From the NCBI RefSeq assembly GCF_046557915.1, contig NZ_JBHEBG010000001.1, forward strand, positions 868,001 to 932,000: a DNA stretch of 64,000 nucleotides, given 5' to 3'. Under the pieces are notes generated by a model. The model was not told the origin of the DNA and searched no databases. It saw nothing but the letters and a program-made list of their open reading frames with translations. This document shows positions 8,766 to 17,199 of the stretch, one piece after another. The translations under genes were made by a program, and so were the position numbers. The DNA comes from JBHEBG01 sp046557915 (GTDB lineage Bacteria; Bacteroidota; Bacteroidia; Flavobacteriales; Flavobacteriaceae). Every line of letters starts with the position of its first letter. Position 1 is the stretch's first letter.

Positions 8766-10241
8766 TTGTTTAAGAAATTATCGCTTCGTTCCCGGATTTT
8801 TATCGCTATGATCTTGCTGGTCTTCATAGCATCCGTGCTTATTGCCGGAGTTACCATATACCAGTACGGGGAGCAATCCAAAGATTATCACCAGATAAGA
8901 TTAGAGCGCAAGGAAGGTCAGATCAAACAAAGCGTAAGCTATACGCTTAAGAAGACCACATATCCCCCTACTACGGAAAATTTGGCTTTAATTTTTAAGG
9001 ATGAGATATATCAGATAGCCGATGTACAAAATGTAAACTTCAATATCTACGATTTGGAAGGGCAATTGATAAAAAGCTCTAGGCCAAAATTTCAGAACGA
9101 TTCCATTTCCATCTGTCTTACAGCAGAAGTGCTCAATAATTTATCGGCAAGTGCGGATAAACGTTATGTGGAGGAAAATTCTGCTGCGGGAGACAAGTAT
9201 CAGGCATCCTATACCTATATCACCGACCCCAAATTTAAACCAATTGGGATTCTAAATCTACCGTATTTTGAGGATAATTCCTTCAACAATATGGAATTGC
9301 GCGAATTTCTTTTCAGGCTCGGCGGAGTATATCTTTTAATGCTCGTAATAGCCATTGCCCTGGCCTATTTTATTTCGAAATATATTACGCGTTCCCTTCA
9401 AAACATTTCTGATAAATTAAACCAGACGGATCTTACCAAACGGAACGAAAAAATTATTATCGACGATGCCAGTGAAGAAATAGCGAAGCTCATCAGTTCC
9501 TATAACGGTATGATAGACGAATTGGAACAAAGCGCTGCCAAACTGGCCCGAAGCGAGCGGGAACAGGCCTGGCGCGAAATGGCCAAACAAGTGGCCCATG
9601 AGATAAAGAACCCACTAACACCCATGCGCTTAAGCGTGCAAAGTTTTGAGCGAAAATTTGATGCAAACGACCCCGATGTTGGCAAAAAAGTTGCAGAGTA
9701 TTCCAAAACACTTATTCAACAGATCGATACCATGAGCAGTATTGCATCGGCCTTTTCAAATTTTGCTGAAATGCCGGCCCAACAGAACGAAACTTTAAAC
9801 GTGGTAAAGATCGTAAAGTTGGCCTTGGATATATTTAACGAGAATTACATTCATTTCATAGCGGGGAAGGACGAGATTATAGCAAAGTTGGATCGGACAC
9901 AGTTGATAAGGGTGGTTACCAATCTAGTGAAAAATGCGATACAGGCGGTTCCGGAAGTAGCGTCGCCCAGAATTTTGGTATCTGTTACAGAGGAGGAAGA
10001 TTTCGTTAAAATTTCGGTTGCGGACAATGGAATTGGAATCGTGGACGGTTTTAAGGATAAGATTTTTGAGCCAAAATTCACAACAAAAACAAGCGGTATG
10101 GGCCTTGGTCTAGGTATGGTAAAAAATATCGTGGAAACCTATAGGGGAACCATAGATTTTACCTCTCAACCCAAAAAGGGCACTGTATTTACTGTACGAT
10201 TTCCCAAGGAACAGCCTCCCCGTGCCAATATTAAGGACTAA
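8766..10241 (+). CDS. NtrY-like membrane sensor histidine kinase
   Basis: 491 residues from a TTG start, chosen because it supplies the basic N-terminus (MFKKLSLRSR) before the first membrane helix (~11-32). A periplasmic sensor loop of ~150 residues, a second helix (~182-204) and a HAMP segment follow. The H-box 'VAHEIKNPLTPMRLS' has the phospho-accepting His278; 'NLVKNAIQA' (N box), 'DNGIGI' (G1) and 'GMGLGLGM' (G2) complete a full HATPase domain. The HEIKNPLTP form is typical of NtrY-type kinases. No response regulator gene is adjacent, so it is an orphan kinase here, and its partner must be encoded elsewhere. The crotonase gene begins 20 bases downstream, probably in the same transcript. 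Confidence 0.88.
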   Translation: MFKKLSLRSRIFIAMILLVFIASVLIAGVTIYQYGEQSKDYHQIRLERKEGQIKQSVSYTLKKTTYPPTTENLALIFKDEIYQIADVQNVNFNIYDLEGQLIKSSRPKFQNDSISICLTAEVLNNLSASADKRYVEENSAAGDKYQASYTYITDPKFKPIGILNLPYFEDNSFNNMELREFLFRLGGVYLLMLVIAIALAYFISKYITRSLQNISDKLNQTDLTKRNEKIIIDDASEEIAKLISSYNGMIDELEQSAAKLARSEREQAWREMAKQVAHEIKNPLTPMRLSVQSFERKFDANDPDVGKKVAEYSKTLIQQIDTMSSIASAFSNFAEMPAQQNETLNVVKIVKLALDIFNENYIHFIAGKDEIIAKLDRTQLIRVVTNLVKNAIQAVPEVASPRILVSVTEEEDFVKISVADNGIGIVDGFKDKIFEPKFTTKTSGMGLGLGMVKNIVETYRGTIDFTSQPKKGTVFTVRFPKEQPPRANIKD

Positions 10242-10261
10242 CTATTAAACGAAAATATAAC

Positions 10262-11044
10262 ATGAGTTACAAAAATATACTAATAGACCGGGAAGGAAGT
10301 TTGGCTACCTTAACGATCAATAGACCAAATAAACTGAACGCACTTAATAAAGCTACAATTTCAGAACTGCACCAGGCGTTCGATGATTTGGACAAGGATC
10401 ATGACGTAGCGGTAATTATACTTATCGGTAGTGGTGATAAAGCTTTTGTTGCAGGGGCCGATATTTCCGAGTTTGCGGATTTCTCCGTTAAGGAGGGCAA
10501 ACAATTAGCCCAAGACGGCCAAGATTTGCTTTTTAATTTTATTGAAAACCTGTCTAAACCGGTTATAGCTGCAGTTAATGGATTTGCCTTGGGCGGAGGT
10601 TTGGAATTGGCTATGGCCTGTCATTTTAGGGTCGCCAGCGATAACGCCAAAATGGGGCTTCCCGAGGTTTCCTTAGGGGTAATACCCGGTTACGGAGGTA
10701 CACAAAGACTGCCCCAACTTGTGGGTAAGGGTAGGGCCATGGAACTTATTATGACGGCTGGGATGATAAGTTCGGAACGCGCTTTGGAATACGGACTGGT
10801 AAACCACGTGGTAGCTCAAGAAGAATTGCTTCCGCTGTGTAAAAAAATAGCAGGCAGGATATCGAATAATTCCCCAGTTGCGATTTCTTATGCAATAAAA
10901 GCGATAAATGCGGGTTTTAAGAATGATAAGAATGGATATGCCCAGGAGATCAAAGCTTTTGGAAACTGTTTTGGAACTGCCGATTTTAAGGAAGGTACAA
11001 CCGCCTTTTTAGAAAAACGAAAAGCTGATTTTCCCGGGGCATAG
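10262..11044 (+). CDS. enoyl-CoA hydratase/isomerase (crotonase) family protein
   Basis: 260 residues, the standard crotonase length. The oxyanion-hole segment 'AFVAGADISEF' (~61-71), the block 'VNGFALGGGLELAMAC' with Glu115, and 'LPEVSLGVIPGYGGTQRL' with Glu135 are intact. These are the two glutamates that act as general acid/base in true enoyl-CoA hydratases, so an active hydratase is likely. It would hydrate trans-2-enoyl-CoA to 3-hydroxyacyl-CoA in fatty-acid or amino-acid breakdown in the cytoplasm. Chain-length preference cannot be read. No thiolase or acyl-CoA dehydrogenase gene is adjacent. The coupling to an orphan kinase upstream appears to be only positional. Confidence 0.9.
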   Translation: MSYKNILIDREGSLATLTINRPNKLNALNKATISELHQAFDDLDKDHDVAVIILIGSGDKAFVAGADISEFADFSVKEGKQLAQDGQDLLFNFIENLSKPVIAAVNGFALGGGLELAMACHFRVASDNAKMGLPEVSLGVIPGYGGTQRLPQLVGKGRAMELIMTAGMISSERALEYGLVNHVVAQEELLPLCKKIAGRISNNSPVAISYAIKAINAGFKNDKNGYAQEIKAFGNCFGTADFKEGTTAFLEKRKADFPGA

Positions 11045-11067
11045 GATAACCTCAAACCCTACTTACA

Positions 11068-12621
11068 ATGTTCAGGAAAACCCTACTGCCAATCTTTTTT
11101 TTGGCTATTATTTTTCAGGCCACGGCACAAGAAATCCCGGTAAAATATAGCGTCGGAGAGAATTATAACGATAGGTATAAATACTCCAACCTTTTGGCCA
11201 TAGACGATGATGGCAATGGTGGATCGGTCTTGGTAAGATCGTATTACACGGGCATAATCCTAAAACCAAAAGGGTATCTTATAGAACACTACAACAAGGA
11301 TCTAGAACTAATATCGGAATACAATTACAAACTGAAAGGCACACGTTTGGTAGAAGGTTATGTGCATAACGGTCAGTTATACCTGCTTTTTTTGGATTAT
11401 GATTACCTAGGAGAAGCCTACAAGTATACCATGCATAGGAGTCCTTTGGATGCAATAAATTTTGCCAAAGAAACTTTACTAAGTATACCTACCCAACCGG
11501 TTAGAAACCCGCTGGACAAAAACTACTATAACCGTAACTTCTCTTCTGGGTTCACCACCACGGTATTATTGAGCGATGATAAATCGGCTTTTGCCATTAG
11601 CACTCATTTTAAAAAAGGGAAGAACAATCAACATTACATACATCTTTTTAGTGCCTCATTGCAAAAACTGGTCACCCAGGACTTTTCCAGTGCTGCCGAG
11701 GAAAAAAATTATGCGTTTGAAAATATTGAGGTTTCAGAAAACCTGCAGAACGCCTACCTTATTGGTAAAGCGTATTTCAAAAAGAAAAGGTTTGGTGCCT
11801 TGGAACGTAAGTTTCAGTACGAAATGGTAGCCATTTCCAAAGGAGGGGTAAAAACACAGACTTTTGACGATCCAGGAAAGTTTTCCGAAGCGTTGAAGCC
11901 TACTTTGCACAACAACAAATTGTTATGCGTTGGGTTTTATGCAGATAGAAAAGACAACAGGTACAACGGTCTGGGTTATTTTGAATTAGATCCCAATACC
12001 TTGGCCATAAAGTCTAAAAAATACAATCCCTTTTCAGAACAGTTCATGACAGACAAGTTTGGAAAGGAATACGACAAAGAGGTAAAGAACTTGGTTTTTA
12101 AAAATCTAAGCTTTACATCGGACAATGCTATTCTTTTTAATGCTGAGGAATATTTTGTAACCAGCAGTATGCAGTCAAACTCAAGCGGCGGCAGAGTTAG
12201 GATAAACCGATATCATCATAATGATATTGTAAGTGCAAAGTTGGATGCAAACGGTGATATGGTCTGGGCAAGGAACATTAACAAGTCCGAGGTTACCCAA
12301 GGCGATGGTGCCTATGCATCATACAGTTCTTGTACCAAAGGAGACAATACGTATTTCTTTATTAGCAGTGCTGCGGAAAACCCCCAACAACTTAATAATG
12401 AACGTATCGTTTTTAAACAAGGCCTAAGCAGAAATAGAAACGTTTTTGTAATCCTCTTGGATAAAAAAGGGAATATGAGTTACAAAAAGATAATAGACGA
12501 CAAAGAAGTTAGACTTCCCTTAATGGTATCGAAACCTTTGATGAACGAAACGGAAGATAACATGCTTTTCTACGCAAAAAGAGGGTCTAAAAAACAGCTG
12601 GTACAGGTTATTATCAATTAG
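11068..12621 (+). CDS. secreted protein of unknown function
   Basis: 517 residues with a Sec signal peptide (MFRKTLLPIFFLAIIF, cleavage near ATAQ). I do not recognise a named domain. The mature part is rich in short beta-strands with repeated aromatic/Gly turns ('GNGGSVLVRSYYTG', 'NGQLYLLFLDYDY', 'DNTYFFISSAAENP'), which suggests a beta-propeller-like or sandwich fold that reads like per-item logging strands rather than an enzyme. No lipobox, no Por sorting domain and no catalytic motif were seen. It starts 23 bases after the crotonase gene and may ride on its transcript. Location is probably periplasm or outer surface. Function unknown. Confidence 0.7.
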   Translation: MFRKTLLPIFFLAIIFQATAQEIPVKYSVGENYNDRYKYSNLLAIDDDGNGGSVLVRSYYTGIILKPKGYLIEHYNKDLELISEYNYKLKGTRLVEGYVHNGQLYLLFLDYDYLGEAYKYTMHRSPLDAINFAKETLLSIPTQPVRNPLDKNYYNRNFSSGFTTTVLLSDDKSAFAISTHFKKGKNNQHYIHLFSASLQKLVTQDFSSAAEEKNYAFENIEVSENLQNAYLIGKAYFKKKRFGALERKFQYEMVAISKGGVKTQTFDDPGKFSEALKPTLHNNKLLCVGFYADRKDNRYNGLGYFELDPNTLAIKSKKYNPFSEQFMTDKFGKEYDKEVKNLVFKNLSFTSDNAILFNAEEYFVTSSMQSNSSGGRVRINRYHHNDIVSAKLDANGDMVWARNINKSEVTQGDGAYASYSSCTKGDNTYFFISSAAENPQQLNNERIVFKQGLSRNRNVFVILLDKKGNMSYKKIIDDKEVRLPLMVSKPLMNETEDNMLFYAKRGSKKQLVQVIIN

Positions 12622-12670
12622 TACGCAACACGATTATCTTAGAATAATTAACATTTATCATATCTATAAA

Positions 12671-12704
12671 TTGGAATAATTCCATATTTTTGGAATAAAT
12701 CCAA
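12671..12704. promoter_or_regulatory. tandem TTGGAAT dyads upstream of the radical SAM gene
   Basis: Two near-identical dyads sit 19 bases apart: TTGGAATAATTCCA at 12671-12684 (TGGAAT-A-ATTCCA is a perfect palindrome) and TTGGAATAAATCCAA at 12690-12704 (TTGGA/TCCAA arms). The second ends five bases before the TTG start. The spacing of about two helical turns fits a pair of operator sites on one DNA face. Confidence 0.4.
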
Positions 12705-12709
12705 TTAAA

Positions 12710-13783
12710 TTGAAAAAAAATACCTACCGCAAAGGTCGTGGCGCCCAAAAAAACACGCCCAACAAATTTTTGCAACACATTTATGAAGTCCGCCAAGATT
12801 TTTTGGAATTCTGCAGAGTAGCCGGCGAAGCGTCGGAGAACAACAAAACCCAATACATACCCGTTTTTCCAAAAACAATTGTAAACAAGGTAACCAGCCC
12901 AGATCTAGGAATGCCTTATTCCATGAACACCTATCAGGGGTGCGAGCATGGATGTATTTACTGCTACGCAAGAAATACACATGAGTATTGGGGTTATAGT
13001 GCGGGCATGGATTTTGAGCGAGTTATCTTGGTAAAAAAGTCCGCTGCCCTGTTGCTAGAGGAGAAACTAAAGAACAAAAATTGGGTTGCAGATACTGTTG
13101 TGCTTTCTGGGAATACGGACTGTTACCAACCTGCCGAAAAAAAGTTCAGAATTACACGAGAATGCCTTAAGGTGTTTTTAAAATACCGGCACCCAGTGGG
13201 GATTATCACCAAAAACTCATTGATTTTAAGAGATTTGGAAATTTTAAAGGACCTTAATAAGGACCAACTTGTAGGTGTAAATATATCGGTTACCTCACTT
13301 TCCGAGGAAACCCGGCGTATATTGGAACCCAGAACGGCAAGCATCAAAAAAAGACTCAATACCATACGGGTTTTGTCCGAGAACAATATCCCTGTCAACG
13401 CTATGCTGGCCCCAATCATCCCCGGAATAAACAGCAATGAAGTTCTTAATTTGGCAAAAGCAGTATCCGATAACGGCGCGCTTTCTTTTGGATTTACAAT
13501 AGTTAGACTTAACGGGGCTGTTGGACAAATTTTTACGGATTGGATAAGGAAGGCTTTACCAGATAGGGCAGATAAGGTACTGAACCAAATAGCCTCTTGC
13601 CACAATGGAAACCTCAATGATAGCCGATTTGGATTACGACAAACAGGGGAAGGCAAGATAGCGGAACAGATCCATGCCATGGCCCATTTGGCACGCCTTA
13701 GATATTTTAAAGGGAAGACGTTCCCTCGTCTTAATACTACGCTGCACGAACAATATAAAGATGGACAGCTACGATTATTTTGA
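12710..13783 (+). CDS. PA0069-family radical SAM protein
   Basis: 357 residues starting at TTG; the start is fixed by the basic N-terminus just after the tandem dyads. The iron-sulfur motif C-x3-C-x2-C is at Cys78, Cys82 and Cys85 within 'YQGCEHGCIYCYARN', followed by 'GTEYW'-like aromatic residues and later 'VVLSGNTDCYQPAE'. This arrangement matches the PA0069/Rv2578c group, relatives of spore photoproduct lyase whose reaction is not established. It is a cytoplasmic [4Fe-4S]/SAM enzyme. It stands alone, with possible operator dyads immediately upstream. A long antisense open frame (13123-13806) is a composition shadow. Family assignment is firm, function unknown. Confidence 0.85.
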   Translation: MKKNTYRKGRGAQKNTPNKFLQHIYEVRQDFLEFCRVAGEASENNKTQYIPVFPKTIVNKVTSPDLGMPYSMNTYQGCEHGCIYCYARNTHEYWGYSAGMDFERVILVKKSAALLLEEKLKNKNWVADTVVLSGNTDCYQPAEKKFRITRECLKVFLKYRHPVGIITKNSLILRDLEILKDLNKDQLVGVNISVTSLSEETRRILEPRTASIKKRLNTIRVLSENNIPVNAMLAPIIPGINSNEVLNLAKAVSDNGALSFGFTIVRLNGAVGQIFTDWIRKALPDRADKVLNQIASCHNGNLNDSRFGLRQTGEGKIAEQIHAMAHLARLRYFKGKTFPRLNTTLHEQYKDGQLRLF

Positions 13784-13799
13784 ACATATTTGTGATGGT

Positions 13800-13826
13800 T
13801 GTCCAAAATTTGGGCATGCGCTCGTC
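13800..13826 (+). promoter_or_regulatory. candidate ECF42-type promoter before the DGPF gene
   Basis: TGTCCA (13800-13805), a 17-base spacer, then CGTC (13823-13826), ending 44 bases before the ATG at 13871. ECF42 sigma factors are reported to use TGTCGA at -35 and CGA/TC at -10, so this is a one-mismatch -35 with a matching -10, upstream of exactly the gene type that ECF42 factors accompany. Confidence 0.4.
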
Positions 13827-13870
13827 TTTAGAATAGAATAAAAAATGTTTAACTTTTAAAAAAAAACACG

Positions 13871-14218
13871 ATGAGTAATTTTTTGTATTTATTTAGGGGA
13901 GGTCATGAAAAGTACACGGCCCTTTCCCAAGAAGAAAAACAGGCCCATATGCAGGTATGGGGTACATGGATGGGAGGACTCCAGGAGAAAGGACAGCTAT
14001 TGGACGGACTTCCCTTGGCCGATGAAGGCAAAGTGGTGGAGAACCGGGGAGAAATAGTTACCAACGGTCCTTTTGCGGAAGGTGCGGAGGTTGTTGGCGG
14101 GTATTTAATTGTTACCGCCAATGATATGGATCATGCCGTGGAAATTTCCAAAGGGTGCCCTATATTCGATTATGATGGCAATATCGAAGTGCGAGAAATT
14201 TTATCAATGAACCCATAG
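13871..14218 (+). CDS. YCII-related DGPF-domain protein
   Basis: 115 residues, the usual size for the YCII-related/DGPF family: a small ferredoxin-like alpha-beta fold. Family features visible are 'FRGGHE' near the N-terminus, 'GPFAEGAEVVGGYLIV' (the DGPF position, here NGPFAE) and 'VREILSM' at the end. The biochemical role of the family is not known. It is strongly linked by gene order to ECF42 sigma factors, and such a factor follows 162 bases downstream. The upstream region holds a candidate ECF42-type promoter, consistent with this gene being a target of its neighbour. Cytoplasmic, no signal peptide. Confidence 0.88.
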   Translation: MSNFLYLFRGGHEKYTALSQEEKQAHMQVWGTWMGGLQEKGQLLDGLPLADEGKVVENRGEIVTNGPFAEGAEVVGGYLIVTANDMDHAVEISKGCPIFDYDGNIEVREILSMNP

Positions 14219-14241
14219 CCTATGAAGAGATTATGGATAAG

Positions 14242-14366
14242 AGGATAAGGTATGCTAAATGCAATAAAGCATATCCTGTTGTAAAATGGGTGGCAGAAGG
14301 CAAGTGAACATGATAATTTTGATGGGACAGACGATATCATTTGAATAATTTAGACAACCTTATCCT
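14242..14366. repeat. 10-base inverted repeat framing the DGPF-sigma spacer
   Basis: AGGATAAGGT at 14242-14251 and ACCTTATCCT at 14357-14366 are perfect reverse complements at the two ends of the spacer. Inside is a smaller TATGCT/AGCATA hairpin (14251-14256 and 14268-14273). The right arm ends 14 bases before the sigma-factor start, so a long-range stem in the mRNA could affect its translation. No U-tract, hence probably not a terminator. Confidence 0.3.
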
Positions 14367-14380
14367 TTAATGCATCTTTT

Positions 14381-15664
14381 TTGAATTCAGAAGATCCAAA
14401 GACCGTTGTTGAACATCTTTTTCGTACCGAATACGGAAAGGTCATAGCTGCACTTACATTTAGGTTTGGCACTGCCATGCTAGAGCGAATAGAAGATTCT
14501 GTTCAGGATACATTGATAAAAGCCATGCAGGTATGGGCCTATAAATCTGTGCCAGACAACCCTACGGCATGGTTGTTAAAAGTGGCAAGCAACCATTTAA
14601 TAGATCAGTTAAGGAGGGATAGGAAGATCAATTTTTCTGAAGATGTCACCCCTTTTTTTACCGGCAATGAATCTGAAATGGATACGGTACGGTTAGACAC
14701 TACCATATCGGATAGTCAATTAAAAATGGTTTTTGCCTGCTGTCATCCTTCACTTTCACAAGAATATCAGATTATTTTAAGTTTAAAATTGATTGGTGGT
14801 TTTCACAATAGGGAAATTGCGGAAGCCCTCCTAAAAAAAGAAGAAACCATTGCCAAAGCGTTTACCCGGGCGAAGAAAAAGCTGAAAGATCAGGTAGAAA
14901 CGCTGAATATACCCGTGGAAATGGGACTTCAATCCAGACTGTTCGTGGTTATGCGCGTAATATACCTTCTTTTTTCCGAAGGGTATGCGGCAACATCGGG
15001 CTCCCAGATGATAAAAAGGGATATCTGTTATGAGGCCATTCGCTTGGCGCTTATTTTATATGATAACCCCCATTGTAGGCACCCAAACTTAAATGCCTTA
15101 ATCGCTTTAATGTGTTTTCATGCCTCCAGATTTGATGCCAGATTGGACGAAAACATGGAATTGGTAGATCTAGAGCATCAAGATCGCAAAAAATATATTC
15201 AAGAATTGATACAGATTGGCATTTACCATTTAGAGAGTTCGGGAACTTTGGATAACCAGCCGTCCAATTATCATCTGGAAGCGGCAGTGTCTTATTATCA
15301 TTGCATGGCCAAATCGTTTGAAACCACGGATTGGAAAAACATTTTAAGACTTTATAACCTTCAATTGCAACGGCAATACTCTCCCGTAGTATTGCTTAAT
15401 CGTGTTGTTCCCTATTACAAGGTTCATGGGGCAAAAAAGGCACTTTTGGAATTGGAAAATTCAAATATGGACCTCACGGAGGTTCCAAACGGTTTATATT
15501 ATGCTATAAAGGCAGAATTAGTATACAGTTTGCAAGATTGGGAAGCCGCAAAAGATGCTCTAAAACAAGCAATAGGGCTTACCAAAAATGAACTCGAAAA
15601 AAAACACTTGCAAAAGAAGCTACACCGTGTTGAAAAGAACCAACTGCAAGCTCGTAGTAGTTAA
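14381..15664 (+). CDS. ECF42-group RNA polymerase sigma factor with long C-terminal extension
   Basis: 427 residues from a TTG start; the nearby ATG at 14370 runs into a stop after four codons. Region sigma-2 lies at ~10-80 ('DSVQDTLIKAMQVW', then 'AWLLKVASNHLIDQLRR') and sigma-4 at ~110-170 ('LIGGFHNREIAEALLKKEETIAKAFTRAKKKL'-type helix-turn-helix, read in parts). The remaining ~230 residues form an all-helical extension with TPR-like repeats (DUF6596), the hallmark of ECF42. No anti-sigma gene is adjacent; ECF42 proteins are thought to be controlled through their own C-terminus. The neighbouring DGPF gene is the classic partner. The trigger is unknown. Confidence 0.88.
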   Translation: MNSEDPKTVVEHLFRTEYGKVIAALTFRFGTAMLERIEDSVQDTLIKAMQVWAYKSVPDNPTAWLLKVASNHLIDQLRRDRKINFSEDVTPFFTGNESEMDTVRLDTTISDSQLKMVFACCHPSLSQEYQIILSLKLIGGFHNREIAEALLKKEETIAKAFTRAKKKLKDQVETLNIPVEMGLQSRLFVVMRVIYLLFSEGYAATSGSQMIKRDICYEAIRLALILYDNPHCRHPNLNALIALMCFHASRFDARLDENMELVDLEHQDRKKYIQELIQIGIYHLESSGTLDNQPSNYHLEAAVSYYHCMAKSFETTDWKNILRLYNLQLQRQYSPVVLLNRVVPYYKVHGAKKALLELENSNMDLTEVPNGLYYAIKAELVYSLQDWEAAKDALKQAIGLTKNELEKKHLQKKLHRVEKNQLQARSS

Positions 15665-15670
15665 TTTCCT

Positions 15671-17095
15671 TTATTCTAATTCCCAACCTTTTCGGTAATC
15701 TCGTTTTACCCATTCATTGGCTTTGTCATAATTGGTAACCTTCATATTATCTCCGTCCCATAACAGCTTACGTCTTCCGGGATATTCAAAAGGATCCCAA
15801 TCCCCTATTTTTTTCCCTTCTTTCAGTTTTTTGTACTGAAAAGCTTTTATGGCCAGATTACCCATTAAAACCGCTTCTGTTAAAGGACCCGATTTTGAGA
15901 AATCGGAAGATGTAGGTGTGCCATTTAAGCAGCCTTCTACCCAATTATTTTGGTGGCCTCCGGTATCTCCGGAAACTCTAGTTAGATAAGGTGCTGGAGG
16001 ATTAAACATGGACATGGTATTGCTAGGTAACAAACGTGCATTACGAGAATATACATCGCATACCAAAATCCCTTTTGTACCATAAAAGACTGTACCTCCG
16101 CCATTGTCACCAATTTTTTCGCCATCCTTTAACTCATCTGGCAGGTCTGGCATAATACCGCCATCGTACCAGTTTAAGGCAATATCCCCATGCGCTTCGG
16201 TATTGAACTTTAAGCGAACAACGGAAGACGCCGGACAAGAGGCACTATAGTCTGCCTCCACAAAATCGCCAACCCAATTGGTAGTACAACTGGCTTCCGC
16301 TTCGGTTGGATATCCTAAATCCAAGATGCCGAAAGGAGTTTCCATAATATGGCAACCCATATCGCCTAGAGCGCCGGTGCCAAAGTCCCACCAGCCTCTC
16401 CATTTAAAAGGAAGGTATAAGGAATTGTAATTGCGTTTGGCGGCTGGTCCCAACCAAAGATCCCAATCCAATTCTTTTGGGACAGGTTCATTGGTTTTAG
16501 GGATTGGTACCCCTTGTGGCCAAACCGGACGGTTGGTCCAACAATCTACTTTTTCTATTTTTCCGATAATCCCAGAGTCTATCCATTCCCTGGCCTGTCG
16601 GCTACCATCACTAGAGGCACCCTGATTTCCCATTTGGGTAACAATACCATGCTCTTTGGCTACATTGGTCATTAACCTGGCCTCATAGATGTTATGGGTA
16701 AGCGGTTTTTCTACATAGGCATGCTTCTTTGCCCTCATAAAGGGAAGCGCAATAGTGGCATGGGTATGATCTGGTGTTGCTACCATTATAGCGTCTATAT
16801 CGTTCAGATGTTTATCATAGACCTTTCTAAAATCCGTATACATCTTGGTTTTGGGATGCATTTCCTGACTGGCCTGTATCATCCGTTTGTCCACATCACA
16901 AAAAGTGGCAAATTTAACCTTTCCGGTAGCGGTAAGGTCTCGGATTACACCCGTACCCCTGCCTCCTACACCAAATGCCCCAACATATAAGGTGTCACTT
17001 GGCGGTACATGACCTTTTCCCAATACATGGCTGGGAACTATTGAAAATGCAGCCGAGGCCGCCGAAACATTTTTGATAAACTTTCTTCTTTGCAT
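15671..17095 (-). CDS. Tat-exported Gfo/Idh/MocA-family oxidoreductase
   Basis: 474 residues from the ATG at 17095. I prefer this start over an open frame reaching 17134 because it opens directly with a twin-arginine signal (MQRRKFIKNVSAAS). The nucleotide-binding motif 'GAFGVGGRGTG' (~37-47) and the catalytic-domain hallmark 'VEKPLTHN' identify the family, with 'GDMGCH' further on. NAD(P) is usually bound tightly in exported members, which oxidise or interconvert sugars or glycosides in the periplasm. No sugar genes are adjacent here; the related sugar locus lies ~16 kb away. It converges on the sigma-factor gene with a six-base gap and no clear terminator. Substrate unknown. Confidence 0.85.
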   Translation of the reverse strand: MQRRKFIKNVSAASAAFSIVPSHVLGKGHVPPSDTLYVGAFGVGGRGTGVIRDLTATGKVKFATFCDVDKRMIQASQEMHPKTKMYTDFRKVYDKHLNDIDAIMVATPDHTHATIALPFMRAKKHAYVEKPLTHNIYEARLMTNVAKEHGIVTQMGNQGASSDGSRQAREWIDSGIIGKIEKVDCWTNRPVWPQGVPIPKTNEPVPKELDWDLWLGPAAKRNYNSLYLPFKWRGWWDFGTGALGDMGCHIMETPFGILDLGYPTEAEASCTTNWVGDFVEADYSASCPASSVVRLKFNTEAHGDIALNWYDGGIMPDLPDELKDGEKIGDNGGGTVFYGTKGILVCDVYSRNARLLPSNTMSMFNPPAPYLTRVSGDTGGHQNNWVEGCLNGTPTSSDFSKSGPLTEAVLMGNLAIKAFQYKKLKEGKKIGDWDPFEYPGRRKLLWDGDNMKVTNYDKANEWVKRDYRKGWELE

Positions 17096-17199
17096 CTTGT
17101 ATTGGGTTAAAAAAAACGAAGCTTGAAGATACAAAAAAATAGAGACCTTTTGTGAGGGAGGGGCATTCTAAATAGTAAAAAAATAATTCCTAAGGTAAA

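Noticed and set aside
13123..13806. 227-codon open frame antisense to the radical SAM gene
   Set aside because: It lies wholly over a gene with an intact Fe-S motif, has no recognisable domain, and reads as the complement of normal coding sequence.
14233..14307. 24-codon frame in the DGPF-sigma spacer (MDKRIRYAK...)
   Set aside because: Very short, no hydrophobic or conserved pattern, and it overlaps the inverted-repeat arm, so chance is the simplest reading.
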